A stretch of 64,000 bases of DNA, from the NCBI RefSeq assembly GCF_009183365.2, contig NZ_CP068230.1, forward strand, positions 4,431,001-4,495,000, in the 5' to 3' direction. The notes beneath the pieces were generated by a model. It saw nothing but the letters and a program-made list of their open reading frames with translations. It was not told the origin of the DNA and searched no databases. The stretch comes from Shewanella algae. Lineage in GTDB: Bacteria; Pseudomonadota; Gammaproteobacteria; Enterobacterales; Shewanellaceae. A program made the position numbers and the translations under genes. Shown in pieces: positions 1 to 13,900 of this stretch. Numbering within the stretch: the first letter of the stretch is position 1; every line of letters begins with the position of its first letter.

Positions 1-1684
1 GGTGCAGTTCCTCGCCGTCGGCGAGACCATCACCTTGAGCTTTGATGTCACGGTCGATGACGGCAACGGCGGCACCGATACTGAAACCGTGACAATCACC
101 ATCAATGGTACCAACGACCCGGTTGAAGGCGAATTTGCCAAAGAGATCTGGGTTCCGGCCTCCCTATTGCAACTCTCGGATCCTTATCTTGCCGGTTATC
201 CGCTGAATATTGATGTTCCAACCGATGTAGATGCCACGGATGACATTAGCATAACAAACTTGAGCCTTGAGTTTATCGATCCGGGGGAAACCGCCGAGAT
301 AGGCTCCATTTGGTATTGGGATGAAGACATCCAGATGCTGGTGCAGTATGACTTTAACAATCCTGAGGCCTTATCTGCCACAGAGTTGGGCAGTCTGGTC
401 TATATGCCGGGGGATAACGGTGACATAGAGGAACAACTGGATATTTCTCTGACCTTCACAGTCAACTCAGGTACAGATCAGGTTGATGGCGACTTCATCA
501 TCCATGCTGTGCCGGGTAACAGCTTGGGAGGGGAAAGTGTCACCATAGGTGATGGTTCATCGCCTTTGACCTCAGGGAATGATCAGGATGCTGTCCTCAG
601 TATCAGTGGCGGATTCGCCGATGCCATTAATTTAGATCCAGCCAATGGTAGCCTGGATCTGTTTACCGATTACCAGAAATCGCCCTTTGCCATTCCAATT
701 CCCGGAGATGAGAGAGACATTGACACTACCGCGGGCAGTAAGCGGGAAACAGAGGTCTCAGTCAGGCTTACCATTAACGGCATAACCTTCATAGTGCTGT
801 TGGCAGATCCCGTCGATAGCGTCGAACAGACTTGGTTCTATGATGCGGATTCAGGCTTGATGAAGGCCAGTATTGGCTACGATCAGATAGTGCAAGAATC
901 GGATAACTCAGTAACTCTCGCCGACTACCTGACTTTGAATCCGGCCCAAGCAGGCGATCTATGGACAATTACTTACTTCGACAATGATGGAGGCAGTTAT
1001 CAGGCCAGGTATGTACAAGCTGTATTTACTCACGAGCTGCTACCTGATGATGCCATTACGGTAACAGGAACCGACGACATAGATAATCTCATCTTTGGTA
1101 GCACTCAAAGTGACTCGCTCACCGGGGCAAACCAAAGCGATGAAATAGTCGGTCGCGAAGGAAATGACACCATCTATGGTCTGGAAGGTGATGACCAACT
1201 ACTGGGTGGCGCCGGCAATGACTACATCTTTGGCGGTACAGGTGCCGACTATCTGGTTGGCGGCCCCGGCAGTGATCGCTTGGATGCAGGTATAGACAAT
1301 GACAGAGATATATTGATCTGGGATGCAGGGTCTGCAGATGGCAGCACTGATGAAGTCTATAACTTCGACCCTAACACTGATGCACTGGATTTATCAGACA
1401 TCTTGGTCAATGAAGAAAACGGGGTTTTGGATGATTACCTGGACTTCAGCTTTGTGGGTGGCAACACCATCATAAGTGTCGACACAACAGGTGCCGGAGG
1501 GGACAGTGTCACCATAGTTCTCAATGGTGTGGATCTATCCACAGAGTATGGAACTACAGATGAAGGTGTGATTATTCAATCCCTTATCTCCGACGGTGCA
1601 TTGTTGGTCACTCAACCTGTTGTTCAGGCTTCTCTTCCAGAGCCTAACTATACTTATTCATCCGAGGAACAATTAATTCCCTAA
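1..1684 (+). CDS. C-terminal part of a type-I-secreted RTX adhesin (5' end outside window)
   Basis: The reading frame is already open at the window edge, so the GTG at base 2 is internal and not a start. The visible 560 residues open with the end of a VCBS-type repeat (GET.TLSFDVTVDDGNGG..TETVTITINGTND). A less typical beta-rich stretch follows. Around residues 375-430 there are RTX nonapeptides (GREGNDTIYGLEGDDQLLGGAGNDYIFGG type) that bind calcium. The C-terminal ~110 residues (YNFDPNTDALDLSDIL... GVDL) match the T1SS C-terminal target domain and resemble the C-terminus of the giant adhesin just downstream, so the two are paralogues and probably share the exporter encoded at 16.3-21.3 kb. 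Function is inferred: cell-surface adhesion. Whether this protein has its own retention module cannot be seen here. Confidence 0.85.
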   Translation, partial: VQFLAVGETITLSFDVTVDDGNGGTDTETVTITINGTNDPVEGEFAKEIWVPASLLQLSDPYLAGYPLNIDVPTDVDATDDISITNLSLEFIDPGETAEIGSIWYWDEDIQMLVQYDFNNPEALSATELGSLVYMPGDNGDIEEQLDISLTFTVNSGTDQVDGDFIIHAVPGNSLGGESVTIGDGSSPLTSGNDQDAVLSISGGFADAINLDPANGSLDLFTDYQKSPFAIPIPGDERDIDTTAGSKRETEVSVRLTINGITFIVLLADPVDSVEQTWFYDADSGLMKASIGYDQIVQESDNSVTLADYLTLNPAQAGDLWTITYFDNDGGSYQARYVQAVFTHELLPDDAITVTGTDDIDNLIFGSTQSDSLTGANQSDEIVGREGNDTIYGLEGDDQLLGGAGNDYIFGGTGADYLVGGPGSDRLDAGIDNDRDILIWDAGSADGSTDEVYNFDPNTDALDLSDILVNEENGVLDDYLDFSFVGGNTIISVDTTGAGGDSVTIVLNGVDLSTEYGTTDEGVIIQSLISDGALLVTQPVVQASLPEPNYTYSSEEQLIP

Positions 1685-1715
1685 CCTTAAGCAATAATTT
1701 TTTCAATAGAATCAA

Positions 1716-1741
1716 CAGGAGCCGCAGGCTCCTGTTTTTTT
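1716..1741 (+). terminator. Rho-independent terminator after the first adhesin gene
   Basis: An 8-bp perfect stem (caggagcc / ggctcctg) with a 3-nt loop is followed directly by a run of seven or more T. It lies 32 bases after the stop codon of the upstream adhesin and separates it from the bpfA promoter, so the two adhesins are probably separate transcripts. Confidence 0.88.
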
Positions 1742-1810
1742 ATTAATCAACAGCAAAAAATATTTCTTTTAAATCAGCAAATTAACAAATTTGCAAATAG
1801 CGTCAAAAAA

Positions 1811-1839
1811 TTGACCTTTGAAACTAATTAATCTAAAAT
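1811..1839 (+). promoter_or_regulatory. Candidate sigma-70 promoter for bpfA
   Basis: TTGACC (1811-1816) and TAAAAT (1834-1839) are separated by 17 bases, close to the sigma-70 consensus, in an AT-rich stretch. A start near 1846 would give a leader of about 90 nt before the bpfA ATG at 1937. The leader contains a possible imperfect hairpin (1871-1897, ttgca.cccaa / ttggg.tgcaa). Confidence 0.6.
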
Positions 1840-1936
1840 CGCACCCAAGAGATTTACACTATTTGCCAACTTGCAACCCAAACCTATTGGGCTGCAACTT
1901 TATTGATACGGATATTGCAAGCGCCGGGGGCGGGAC

Positions 1937-4900
1937 ATGAAAGCACTTATCACTACACAAGATGGTCAAGTTAAGACTTTGAATGGCAAGGCTTATGTCA
2001 TGTCAAATGGCCAGCAAGTGCCACTACAACAGGGCGACTTCGTCGCGCAGGGAAGCGAAGTTTTTGTCGATAATGATGCACAAATAGAGCTCTCGCTCAG
2101 TGACGGAAGCAGTCTTGGAAGTGAAGCTGAAGTCCCTCAGGAAGCGTTGCAAAGTGCCGATTCTGCAACAGATTCTGAAATTGCTCAGCTACAGGCCCTT
2201 ATCGCTGCGGGAGAAGATCCAACCGCTTCATTGCCTGATACTGCTGCCGGTGGAGCTCAAGGGAATGAGGGGACGTCCGGCTTTGTTTCCTTGGCAAGAA
2301 GTGGGGCAGAAACTCTGGCTGCCAGTGGCTACGATTCAGCGGGCGTCGAAGCTGATGCCATTACACTGCAAGATGGCTTGTCACAAAACACCTTCGAGTT
2401 GACTCAAGTTGCTCCCAGCACTGTAACCTTGTTGGCGCCAACCCAAGTCAACGAGGGTGGCAGCATTACCTACACTGCTGTTGTAGACAATGCTCCTCTG
2501 GAAAGTGATTTGGTTCTGACCTTGTCCAACGGCGCAACGATAGTGATCCCTGTTGGCCAAACTTCAGGCAGTGTTACCGTCGACGCCCCCAGCGATGATG
2601 TCTACTTGGACAGTGAAGTACTGAATGTCGGTGTCACTGAGTCCCAGGGCGGCAACTATGAAAACTTGGACCTCGGCAATAGTGTCGATACTCAGGTCAA
2701 TGACACCATAGATACCACCACGGTAACCCTGACTGCCCCGGCTGAAGTGAATGAAGGCGGCCAGATCACCTATACCGCCACGGTCAATAATGCCCCCGAA
2801 ACTGACTTGGTACTGACCCTGTCCAACGGCGCCAGCATCACCATCGCGGCAGGTCAGACGTCCGGCACCGTGACCGTTGATGCACCGACTGATGATGTCT
2901 ATCAGGACGGTGAAACCCTCACGGTCAATGTCACCGGTGCCCAGGGCGGCAACTATGAAAACTTGGACCTCGGCAATAGTGTCGATACTCAGGTCAATGA
3001 CACCATAGATACCACCACGGTCACCCTGACCGCCCCGGCTGAAGTGAATGAAGGCGGCCAGATCACCTATACCGCCACGGTCAACAATGCCCCTGAAACC
3101 GACCTGGTACTGACCCTGTCCAACGGCGCCAGCATCACCATTGCGGCCGGTCAGACCGAAGGCACTGTCACCGTTGATGCACCGACTGATGATGTCTATC
3201 AGGACGGTGAAATCCTCACGGTCGGCATCACCGACGCCCAGGGCGGCAACTATGAAGACCTGAACCTCGGCAATAGTGTCGATACACAGGTCAATGACAC
3301 CATAGATACCACCGCGGTCACCCTGACCGCCCCGGCTGAAGTGAATGAAGGCGGCCAGATCACCTATACCGCCACGGTCAATAATGCCCCTGAAACCGAC
3401 CTGGTACTGACCCTGTCCAACGGCGCCAGCATCACCATTGCAGCCGGTCAAACCTCCGGCACTGTAACCGTTGACGCTCCCAGCGATGATGTATTTGTTG
3501 ATGCGGAAACTCTGACCGTAGGTATAGATAGTGCACAAGGTGGTAATTTTGAAAACCTGGATACCAGTGACACAGCTTCCACACTGGTAAATGACACTAC
3601 CGACACCGTTTTTGCCCAGATCAGCGTAGACAAAACCAGTGTCGCTGAAGGTGGTGAAATCACTTATACAGTGACTTTGGTCGATGCCAACGGTAACCCG
3701 GTAACCCTTCCTAGTGGTGCTTCGGTTACCCTTGCACTTGATTGGAGTGGTACAGCATCTGCGGCAGATGTTGATAATTTACCTCCAAGCGTGACCATTA
3801 CCGGTGATAGCCAGCAAAGCTTTACGGTTAATACCATTAACGATGGTGTCTATGAAAATAGCGAAAATCTAAGCGTCGTCATTAGTGGTGTTACTGACGT
3901 CGATAATAGCCTTGAACAACTGGAGATAGGCAGCAACAACAGCGCCGACACCACCATTCTCGATGCCCAGGATGCGCCTGTGGTCGGCATCGTCGCCGAT
4001 CAAAGCAGCGTCACCGAGGGGGAGACTGCTGCCTTCACCGTCAGCATCGACCAGGTGGCCGACGAGGATGTGGTGGTCAACTTCACCTACTCCGGCGTGG
4101 CCGAGGACGGTACCGACTTCACCGGCGTCGCCAGTGTCACCATTCCGGCCGGCAGCACCAGTGTGCCGCTGGATATCAGCACCATTAACGACGGTATCTA
4201 TGAAGGCGCCGAAGACTTCACCGTCACCATTGACAGTGTCAGCGGAGCCGATGCCGGCATCGGTACCAACAACAGCGCCGACACCACCATTCTTGATGCC
4301 CAGGATGCGCCTGTGGTCGGTATCGTCGCCGATCAAAGCAGTGTCACCGAGGGTGAGACCGCCGCCTTCACCGTCAGCATCGACCAGGTCGCCGACGAGG
4401 ATGTGGTAGTCAACTTCACCTACTCCGGCGTGGCCGAGGACGGCACCGACTTCACCGGCGTCGCCAGTGTCACCATTCCGGCCGGCAGCACCAGTGTGCC
4501 GCTGGATATCAGCACCATTAACGACGGTATCTATGAAGGCGCCGAAGACTTCACCGTCACCATTGACAGTGTCAGCGGAGCCGATGCCGGCATTGGTGCC
4601 AACAACAGCGCCGACACCACCATTCTCGATGCCCAGGATGCGCCTGTGGTCGGCATCGTCGCCGATCAAAGCAGCGTCACCGAGGGTGAGACCGCCGCCT
4701 TCACCGTCAGCATCGACCAGGTCGCCGACGAGGATGTGGTAGTCAACTTCACCTACTCCGGCGTGGCCGAGGACGGCACCGACTTCACCGGCGTCGCCAG
4801 TGTCACCATTCCGGCCGGCAGCACCAGTGTGCCGCTGGATATCAGCACCATTAACGACGGTATTTATGAAGGCGCCGAAGACTTCACCGTCACCATTAAC

Positions 4901-7900
4901 AGTGTCAGCGGTGCCGATGCCGGCATTGGTGCCAACAACAGCGCCGACACCACCATTCTCGATGCCCAGGATGCGCCTGTGGTCGGCATCGTCGCCGATC
5001 AAAGCAGTGTCACCGAGGGTGAGACCGCCGCCTTCACCGTCAGCATCGACCAGGTCGCCGACGAGGATGTGGTAGTCAACTTCACCTACTCCGGCGTGGC
5101 CGAGGACGGCACCGACTTCACCGGCGTCGCCAGTGTCACCATTCCGGCCGGCAGCACCAGTGTGCCGCTGGATATCAGCACCATTAACGACGGTATCTAT
5201 GAAGGCGCCGAAGACTTCACCGTCACCATCGACAGTGTCAGCGGTGCCGATGCCGGCATCGGTGCCAACAACAGCGCCGACACCACCATTCTCGATGCCC
5301 AGGATGCGCCTGTGGTCGGCATCGTCGCCGATCAAAGCAGTGTCACCGAGGGTGAAACCGCCGCCTTCACCGTCAGCATCGACCAGGTGGCCGACGAGGA
5401 TGTGGTGGTCAACTTCACCTACTCCGGCGTGGCCGAGGACGGTACCGACTTCACCGGCGTTGCCAGTGTCACCATTCCGGCCGGCAGCACCAGTGTGCCG
5501 CTGGATATCAGCACCATTAACGACGGTATTTATGAAGGCGCCGAAGACTTCACCGTCACCATTAACAGTGTCAGCGGTGCCGATGCCGGCATTGGTGCCA
5601 ACAACAGCGCCGACACCACCATTCTCGATGCCCAGGATGCGCCTGTGGTCGGCATCGTCGCCGATCAAAGCAGTGTCACCGAGGGTGAAACCGCCGCCTT
5701 CACCGTCAGCATCGACCAGGTGGCCGACGAGGATGTGGTGGTCAACTTCACCTACTCCGGCGTGGCCGAGGACGGTACCGACTTCACCGGCGTCGCCAGT
5801 GTCACCATTCCCGCCGGCAGCACCAGTGTGCCGCTGGATATCAGCACCATTAACGACGGTATCTATGAAGGCGCCGAAGACTTCACCGTCACCATTGACA
5901 GTGTCAGCGGTGCCGATGCCGGCATTGGTGCCAACAACAGCGCCGACACCACCATTCTCGATGCCCAGGATGCGCCTGTGGTCGGCATCGTCGCCGATCA
6001 AAGCAGTGTCACCGAGGGTGAGACCGCCGCCTTCACCGTCAGCATCGACCAGGTCGCCGACGAGGATGTGGTGGTCAACTTCACCTACTCCGGCGTGGCC
6101 GAGGACGGCACCGACTTCACCGGCGTCGCCAGTGTCACCATTCCGGCCGGCAGCACCAGTGTGCCGCTGGATATCAGCACCATTAACGACGGTATCTATG
6201 AAGGCGCCGAAGACTTCACCGTCACCATCGACAGTGTCAGCGGTGCCGATGCCGGCATCGGTACCAACAACAGCGCCGACACCACCATTCTCGATGCCCA
6301 GGATGCGCCTGTGGTCGGCATCGTCGCCGATCAAAGCAGCGTCACCGAGGGTGAGACCGCCGCCTTCACCGTCAGCATCGACCAGGTCGCCGACGAGGAT
6401 GTGGTAGTCAACTTCACCTACTCCGGCGTGGCCGAGGACGGCACCGACTTCACCGGCGTCGCCAGTGTCACCATTCCGGCCGGCAGCACCAGTGTGCCGC
6501 TGGATATCAGCACCATTAACGACGGTATTTATGAAGGCGCCGAAGACTTCACCGTCACCATTAACAGTGTCAGCGGTGCCGATGCCGGCATTGGTGCCAA
6601 CAACAGCGCCGACACCACCATTCTCGATGCCCAGGATGCGCCTGTGGTCGGCATCGTCGCCGATCAAAGCAGTGTCACCGAGGGTGAGACCGCCGCCTTC
6701 ACCGTCAGCATCGACCAGGTCGCCGACGAGGATGTGGTAGTCAACTTCACCTACTCCGGCGTGGCCGAGGACGGCACCGACTTCACCGGCGTCGCCAGTG
6801 TCACCATTCCGGCCGGCAGCACCAGTGTGCCGCTGGATATCAGCACCATTAACGACGGTATCTATGAAGGCGCCGAAGACTTCACCGTCACCATCGACAG
6901 TGTCAGCGGTGCCGATGCCGGCATCGGTGCCAACAACAGCGCCGACACCACCATTCTCGATGCCCAGGATGCGCCTGTGGTCGGCATCGTCGCCGATCAA
7001 AGCAGTGTCACCGAGGGTGAGACCGCCGCCTTCACCGTCAGCATCGACCAGGTCGCCGACGAGGATGTGGTAGTCAACTTCACCTACTCCGGCGTGGCCG
7101 AGGACGGCACCGACTTCACCGGCGTCGCCAGTGTCACCATTCCGGCCGGCAGCACCAGTGTGCCGCTGGATATCAGCACCATTAACGACGGTATCTATGA
7201 AGGCGCCGAAGACTTCACCGTCACCATTAACAGTGTCAGCGGTGCCGATGCCGGCATTGGTGCCAACAACAGCGCCGACACCACCATTCTTGATGCCCAG
7301 GATGCGCCTGTGGTCGGCATCGTCGCCGAGCAAAGCAGTGTCACCGAGGGTGAGACCGCCGCCTTCACCGTCAGCATCGACCAGGTCGCCGACGAGGATG
7401 TGGTAGTCAACTTCACCTACTCCGGCGTGGCCGAGGACGGTACCGACTTCACCGGCGTCGCCAGTGTCACCATTCCGGCCGGCAGCACCAGTGTGCCGCT
7501 GGATATCAGCACCATTAACGACGGTATCTATGAAGGCGCCGAAGACTTCACCGTCACCATTAACAGTGTCAGCGGTGCCGATGCCAGCATTGGTGCCAAC
7601 AACAGCGCCGACACCACCATTCTCGATGCCCAGGATGCGCCTGTGGTCGGCATCGTCGCCGATCAAAGCAGTGTCACCGAGGGTGAGACCGCCGCCTTCA
7701 CCGTCAGCATCGACCAGGTCGCCGACGAGGATGTGGTGGTCAACTTCACCTACTCCGGCGTGGCCGAGGACGGTACCGACTTCACCGGCGTTGCCAGTGT
7801 CACCATTCCGGCCGGCAGCACCAGTGTGCCGCTGGATATCAGCACCATTAACGACGGTATTTATGAAGGCGCCGAAGACTTCACCGTCACCATTAACAGT

Positions 7901-10900
7901 GTCAGCGGTGCCGATGCCGGCATTGGTGCCAACAACAGCGCCGACACCACCATTCTTGATGCCCAGGATGCGCCTGTGGTCGGCATCGTCGCCGAGCAAA
8001 GCAGTGTCACCGAGGGTGAGACCGCCGCCTTCACCGTCAGCATCGACCAGGTCGCCGACGAGGATGTGGTAGTCAACTTCACCTACTCCGGCGTGGCCGA
8101 GGACGGCACCGACTTCACCGGCGTCGCCAGTGTCACCATTCCCGCCGGCAGCACCAGTGTGCCGCTGGATATCAGCACCATTAACGACGGTATCTATGAA
8201 GGCGCCGAAGACTTCACCGTCACCATCGACAGTGTCAGCGGTGCCGATGCGACTATCAGTCCTACCAACAACAGCGCCGACACCACCATTCTCGATGCCC
8301 AGGATGCGCCTGTGGTCGGCATCGTCGCCGATCAAAGCAGTGTCACCGAGGGTGAAACCGCCGCCTTCACCGTCAGCATCGACCAGGTGGCCGACGAGGA
8401 TGTGGTGGTCAACTTCACCTACTCCGGCGTGGCCGAGGACGGTACCGACTTCACCGGCGTTGCCAGTGTCACCATTCCGGCCGGCAGCACCAGTGTGCCG
8501 CTGGATATCAGCACCATTAACGACGGTATTTATGAAGGCGCCGAAGACTTCACCGTCACCATTAACAGTGTCAGCGGTGCCGATGCCGGCATTGGTGCCA
8601 ACAACAGCGCCGACACCACCATTCTCGATGCCCAGGATGCGCCTGTGGTCGGCATCGTCGCCGATCAAAGCAGTGTCACCGAGGGTGAGACCGCCGCCTT
8701 CACCGTCAGCATCGACCAGGTCGCCGACGAGGATGTGGTAGTCAACTTCACCTACTCCGGCGTGGCCGAGGACGGCACCGACTTCACCGGCGTCGCCAGT
8801 GTCACCATTCCGGCCGGCAGCACCAGTGTGCCGCTGGATATCAGCACCATTAACGACGGTATCTATGAAGGCGCCGAAGACTTCACCGTCACCATCGACA
8901 GTGTCAGCGGTGCCGATGCCGGCATTGGTGCCAACAACAGCGCCGACACCACCATTCTCGATGCCCAGGATGCGCCTGTGGTCGGCATCGTCGCCGATCA
9001 AAGCAGTGTCACCGAGGGTGAGACCGCCGCCTTCACCGTCAGCATCGACCAGGTCGCCGACGAGGATGTGGTAGTCAACTTCACCTACTCCGGCGTGGCC
9101 GAGGACGGCACCGACTTCACCGGCGTCGCCAGTGTCACCATTCCGGCCGGCAGCACCAGTGTGCCGCTGGATATCAGCACCATTAACGACGGTATCTATG
9201 AAGGCGCCGAAGACTTCACCGTCACCATCGACAGTGTCAGCGGTGCCGATGCCGGCATTGGTGCCAACAACAGCGCCGACACCACCATTCTCGATGCCCA
9301 GGATGCGCCTGTGGTCGGCATCGTCGCCGATCAAAGCAGCGTCACCGAGGGGGAGACTGCTGCCTTCACCGTCAGCATCGACCAGGTGGCCGACGAGGAT
9401 GTGGTGGTCAACTTCACCTACTCCGGCGTGGCCGAGGACGGTACCGACTTCACCGGCGTCGCCAGTGTCACCATTCCGGCCGGCAGCACCAGTGTGCCGC
9501 TGGATATCAGCACCATTAACGACGGTATCTATGAAGGCGCCGAAGACTTCACCGTCACCATTAACAGTGTCAGCGGTGCCGATGCCAGCATTGGTGCCAA
9601 CAACAGCGCCGACACCACCATTCTCGATGCCCAGGATGCGCCTGTGGTCGGCATCGTCGCCGATCAAAGCAGTGTCACCGAGGGTGAGACCGCCGCCTTC
9701 ACCGTCAGCATCGACCAGGTCGCCGACGAGGATGTGGTGGTCAACTTCACCTACTCCGGCGTGGCCGAGGACGGTACCGACTTCACCGGCGTTGCCAGTG
9801 TCACCATTCCGGCCGGCAGCACCAGTGTGCCGCTGGATATCAGCACCATTAACGACGGTATTTATGAAGGCGCCGAAGACTTCACCGTCACCATTAACAG
9901 TGTCAGCGGTGCCGATGCCGGCATTGGTGCCAACAACAGCGCCGACACCACCATTCTTGATGCCCAGGATGCGCCTGTGGTCGGCATCGTCGCCGAGCAA
10001 AGCAGTGTCACCGAGGGTGAGACCGCCGCCTTCACCGTCAGCATCGACCAGGTCGCCGACGAGGATGTGGTAGTCAACTTCACCTACTCCGGCGTGGCCG
10101 AGGACGGCACCGACTTCACCGGCGTCGCCAGTGTCACCATTCCCGCCGGCAGCACCAGTGTGCCGCTGGATATCAGCACCATTAACGACGGTATCTATGA
10201 AGGCGCCGAAGACTTCACCGTCACCATCGACAGTGTCAGCGGTGCCGATGCGACTATCAGTCCTACCAACAACAGCGCCGACACCACCATTCTCGATGCC
10301 CAGGATGCGCCTGTGGTCGGCATCGTCGCCGATCAAAGCAGCGTCACCGAGGGGGAGACTGCTGCCTTCACCGTCAGCATCGACCAGGTGGCCGACGAGG
10401 ATGTGGTGGTCAACTTCACCTACTCCGGCGTGGCCGAGGACGGTACCGACTTCACCGGCGTTGCCAGTGTCACCATTCCGGCCGGCAGCACCAGTGTGCC
10501 GCTGGATATCAGCACCATTAACGACGGTATCTATGAAGGCGCCGAAGACTTCACCGTCACCATTAACAGTGTCAGCGGTGCCGATGCCGGCATTGGTGCC
10601 AACAACAGCGCCGACACCACCATTCTCGATGCCCAGGATGCGCCTGTGGTCGGCATCGTCGCCGATCAAAGCAGCGTCACCGAGAGTGAGACTGCCGCCT
10701 TCACCGTCAGCATCGACCAGGTCGCCGACGAGGATGTGGTAGTCAACTTCACCTACTCCGGCGTGGCCGAGGACGGCAGCGACTTCACCGGCGTCGCCAG
10801 TGTCACCATTCCGGCCGGCAGCACCAGTGTGCCGCTGGATATCAGCACCATTAACGACGGTATTTATGAAGGCGCCGAAGACTTCACCGTCACCATCGAC

Positions 10901-13900
10901 AGTGTCAGCGGTGCCGATGCCAGCATTGGTGCCAACAACAGCGCCGACACCACCATTCTTGATGCCCAGAACCCACCAAGCATAGGTAACATCACCAATG
11001 TTGCCGTATCTGAAGAGGGGCTGACCGATGGTGCGCCGGATGATGTAGGCGACACAGATACAACAGATGCAGTGATAGCCAACGGTACCATTGAGCTGCA
11101 AGATCCTGACAACGATGAGCTGGAAGTTACGCTTAGCGGCCCATCAGGTATAACCTCCGGAGGCGTCGATGTAACCTGGAGTTGGGATGCCAGTACTCAG
11201 ACTTTGACAGGCTCTGCCGGTTCAACTGTGGTGATGACCATATCGCTCACGGCTCCTGCGGGTAACAGCAGTGGTACTTGGGGTTATGAGGTCACACTGC
11301 ATGCTCCGCTGGATCATCCTGTAGCCAATGTTGAAGATGTGCTCAATTTGAACTTTGGCATTGATGTCGCGGATGGTTCAGGAGCGACAGACTCAAGTTC
11401 ATTCCAGGTTACAGTTGAAGACGACTCACCTGTTGTCGATGTTGAACCTATCCTGGATGGGGTCAACACTGTTGGCACCTATACTGGGGTCATGAACACA
11501 TCAGGAGCAGATAAAGACTATAGTGCCGATCTCAGCGGCAACGTAAACGGCTGGGATGCTGGTTCTCAAACCTACTTTGGTGCTTCTGATATCACGGCCG
11601 GAGGCAAAACAGTCTTCTTCTTTGTCGATCCAAACAACCCGGATCAACTGTTCGCTTATACAAGCGATGAAAGCCCTGCTACGGCCTATGATGCGTCTAA
11701 CCCTGATCAGACGCTGATCTTTACCCTCAACACAGATCCAAACAGCGACAGCTATCAGCTGGATATATTGCAGAGCATAGACAAGCTGGAAGAGATAGAC
11801 ATTGGCGCGTTGGACGGAGGTAAAGGAGGCATCAGCGGTACCGTGTATGTCACTTATGACAACGCTACCGGTGCCTACAACATATACAACGATCCAAGCA
11901 AAGTGCCCTCTGATGCCGAAGTTGCTTTCACGCTTTATGGCCGTGATGGCAACGGAGACTTGGCCGATGTCAATGGTACAGACAACGGCTTTGGGGTGGC
12001 TAACCCTTGGGTTTCAGGTGGTGAGACCCTTATCGTTGACTATGCAGACACAGTAGCCAGTGCCAGCTTTAACTTCAACGTCGGTAATAACGACCCTGTG
12101 CTGGTGCACTACAAGGCCTATGATGCCAACGGTCAACTGCTGGGTGAGGGCGAAATCGGCCCCAACGAAGTTATCAGTGATTTGGGCGCTATCGCCTATA
12201 TCGAGCTGAGTGCTGTAACGCCTGACGGTGCCAAGTTCCAACTGACCGGCACAACCGCTCAAGAGATCGTCAGCTCCACAGAGCCTCTGGATCTGGACTT
12301 TGGTGTAGTGGTCACTGACAGTGACGGCGATCAGGCCAACGGCAATCTGGATATTCACCTGGATGCTCCAGGAGGCGCTCCAGTCGCTATTACCTCCTAT
12401 GCACTGGCCAGTCTGGATGAATTTGGTTTGCAGGATGACAACCTGGATACCGATCAACAGTCACTGCGCTTCAAGGCTGGTGACAGTGAACTTTCAGACT
12501 TCGGCTTCAACTATCAAAATGGTGACTTCAGCGGTATTACAGTGGAAGGGATAAGAGAAAACTTCCCATTGAGCTGGCGCCTTGAGGGTGAGTACCTGAT
12601 AGCTTCAATGCCGGGTAATGGTCCAAATAAAGACGTATTGAAGATCAGTCTGGATTGGTCTGCCATAGCGGCAGGCAGTGAAGGCAATATCATAGTCAAC
12701 GCTGAGCTGATAGGGAATCTCCCCCACAACATAGATGTCGACTCTCTGAAGATTTCAGGTATTGAGATTGTTGGTACAGATAACAACAACCAAACCGCAG
12801 TATCGACTCTGGATGTTAAAGTCGAGAAGTACACGTCTGCTGTGGATGATTATCAAGAAATCAATGAAGATCAGCTGGCAACCGGCAACATTTTTGACAA
12901 TGACACAGGTGAGTTCAGCGATGGCCAAGACATTGAACTGGCCAGCTTTACCGTAGCCGGGGATAGCCAGGTCTACAGCGCAGGAGAAGATGTCGCTGTT
13001 GAGGGTGGCACTCTGGTTATCAATCTGGATGGTAGTTATACCTTTACTCCGGAAGCCAACTGGAACGGTACTGTGCCCGTTATCACCTATGTGACCAACA
13101 ATGGTGATACTGCAACCCTGACCATCAAGGTCAACAGTGTCAACGACGCACCGACTATCGTTACCACTACCAATGCTGTTGTCTCTGAGGAAGGCTTGAC
13201 CAATGGCCTGCCGGATTCAAACGGCAGCAGTGATACCACTGACAGTGCCACTGCAAATGGCACTATCCAGCTTCAGGATGTGGATGGTGATGCACTGACT
13301 GTTAGCCTGACACCACCAAGTGGTATCACCTCAGGTGGCCAGGCTGTTACCTGGCAGTGGGACGTTGCGACTCACACCCTGACAGGCTCTGTAGGTAACC
13401 TTGCAGTAATGACTGTGGTACTGACACCGCCAGCGGGTAATGGCAGTGGTGATTGGGACTATCAGGTCAATCTGTTGGGACCAATAGATCACCCCGATAC
13501 CAGCATTGAAGATGTTAAAGATCTGACATTTGGTGTCAGTGTTAATGACGGCAATGGCGGTACTGTCTCCGGTAGCTTCGTGGTCAGCGTCGAAGATGAT
13601 GCGCCTTACATGCCTGATACAGCTCCGGTAACGGCTACGGCAACCGATATTCCGGATACTCTCATAGGCGCCTTCGATCTGACCGGTTACACAGGTAATA
13701 GAGGGGAACTGGACTTTAATGGTTTCACCATCACTGCCAGAGGTTTTACCTCATCTACCGACCACACTCTGACCTCGGCAAATATTAACGGCAGCAGTTC
13801 AGGCATAGGGGTTGCCAGTGTTGGCTCGCCATACCACAACATAGCCAACGAAGTAGATTTCCGTGAATTTGCTGATGGCACCGGCGTTTCTGAAGAAGTC

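Noticed and set aside
3962..10960. Tandem repeats as a CRISPR array
   Set aside because: The units are 333 bp, contiguous, protein-coding and lack variable spacers; no cas genes are present.
3963..10985. Many Pro/Ser-rich frames in the +1 frame of the repeat array, and a 324-codon minus-strand frame at 2564-3538
   Set aside because: They are by-products of the repetitive coding sequence with the same periodicity and have no support as genes.
3869..11101. A 2410-codon open frame on the minus strand across the bpfA repeats
   Set aside because: The repeat unit is 333 bp, a multiple of 3, so any frame that is open in one unit stays open in all. The predicted peptide is a simple echo of the repeat, has no independent features or RBS, and lies fully opposite a conserved adhesin gene.
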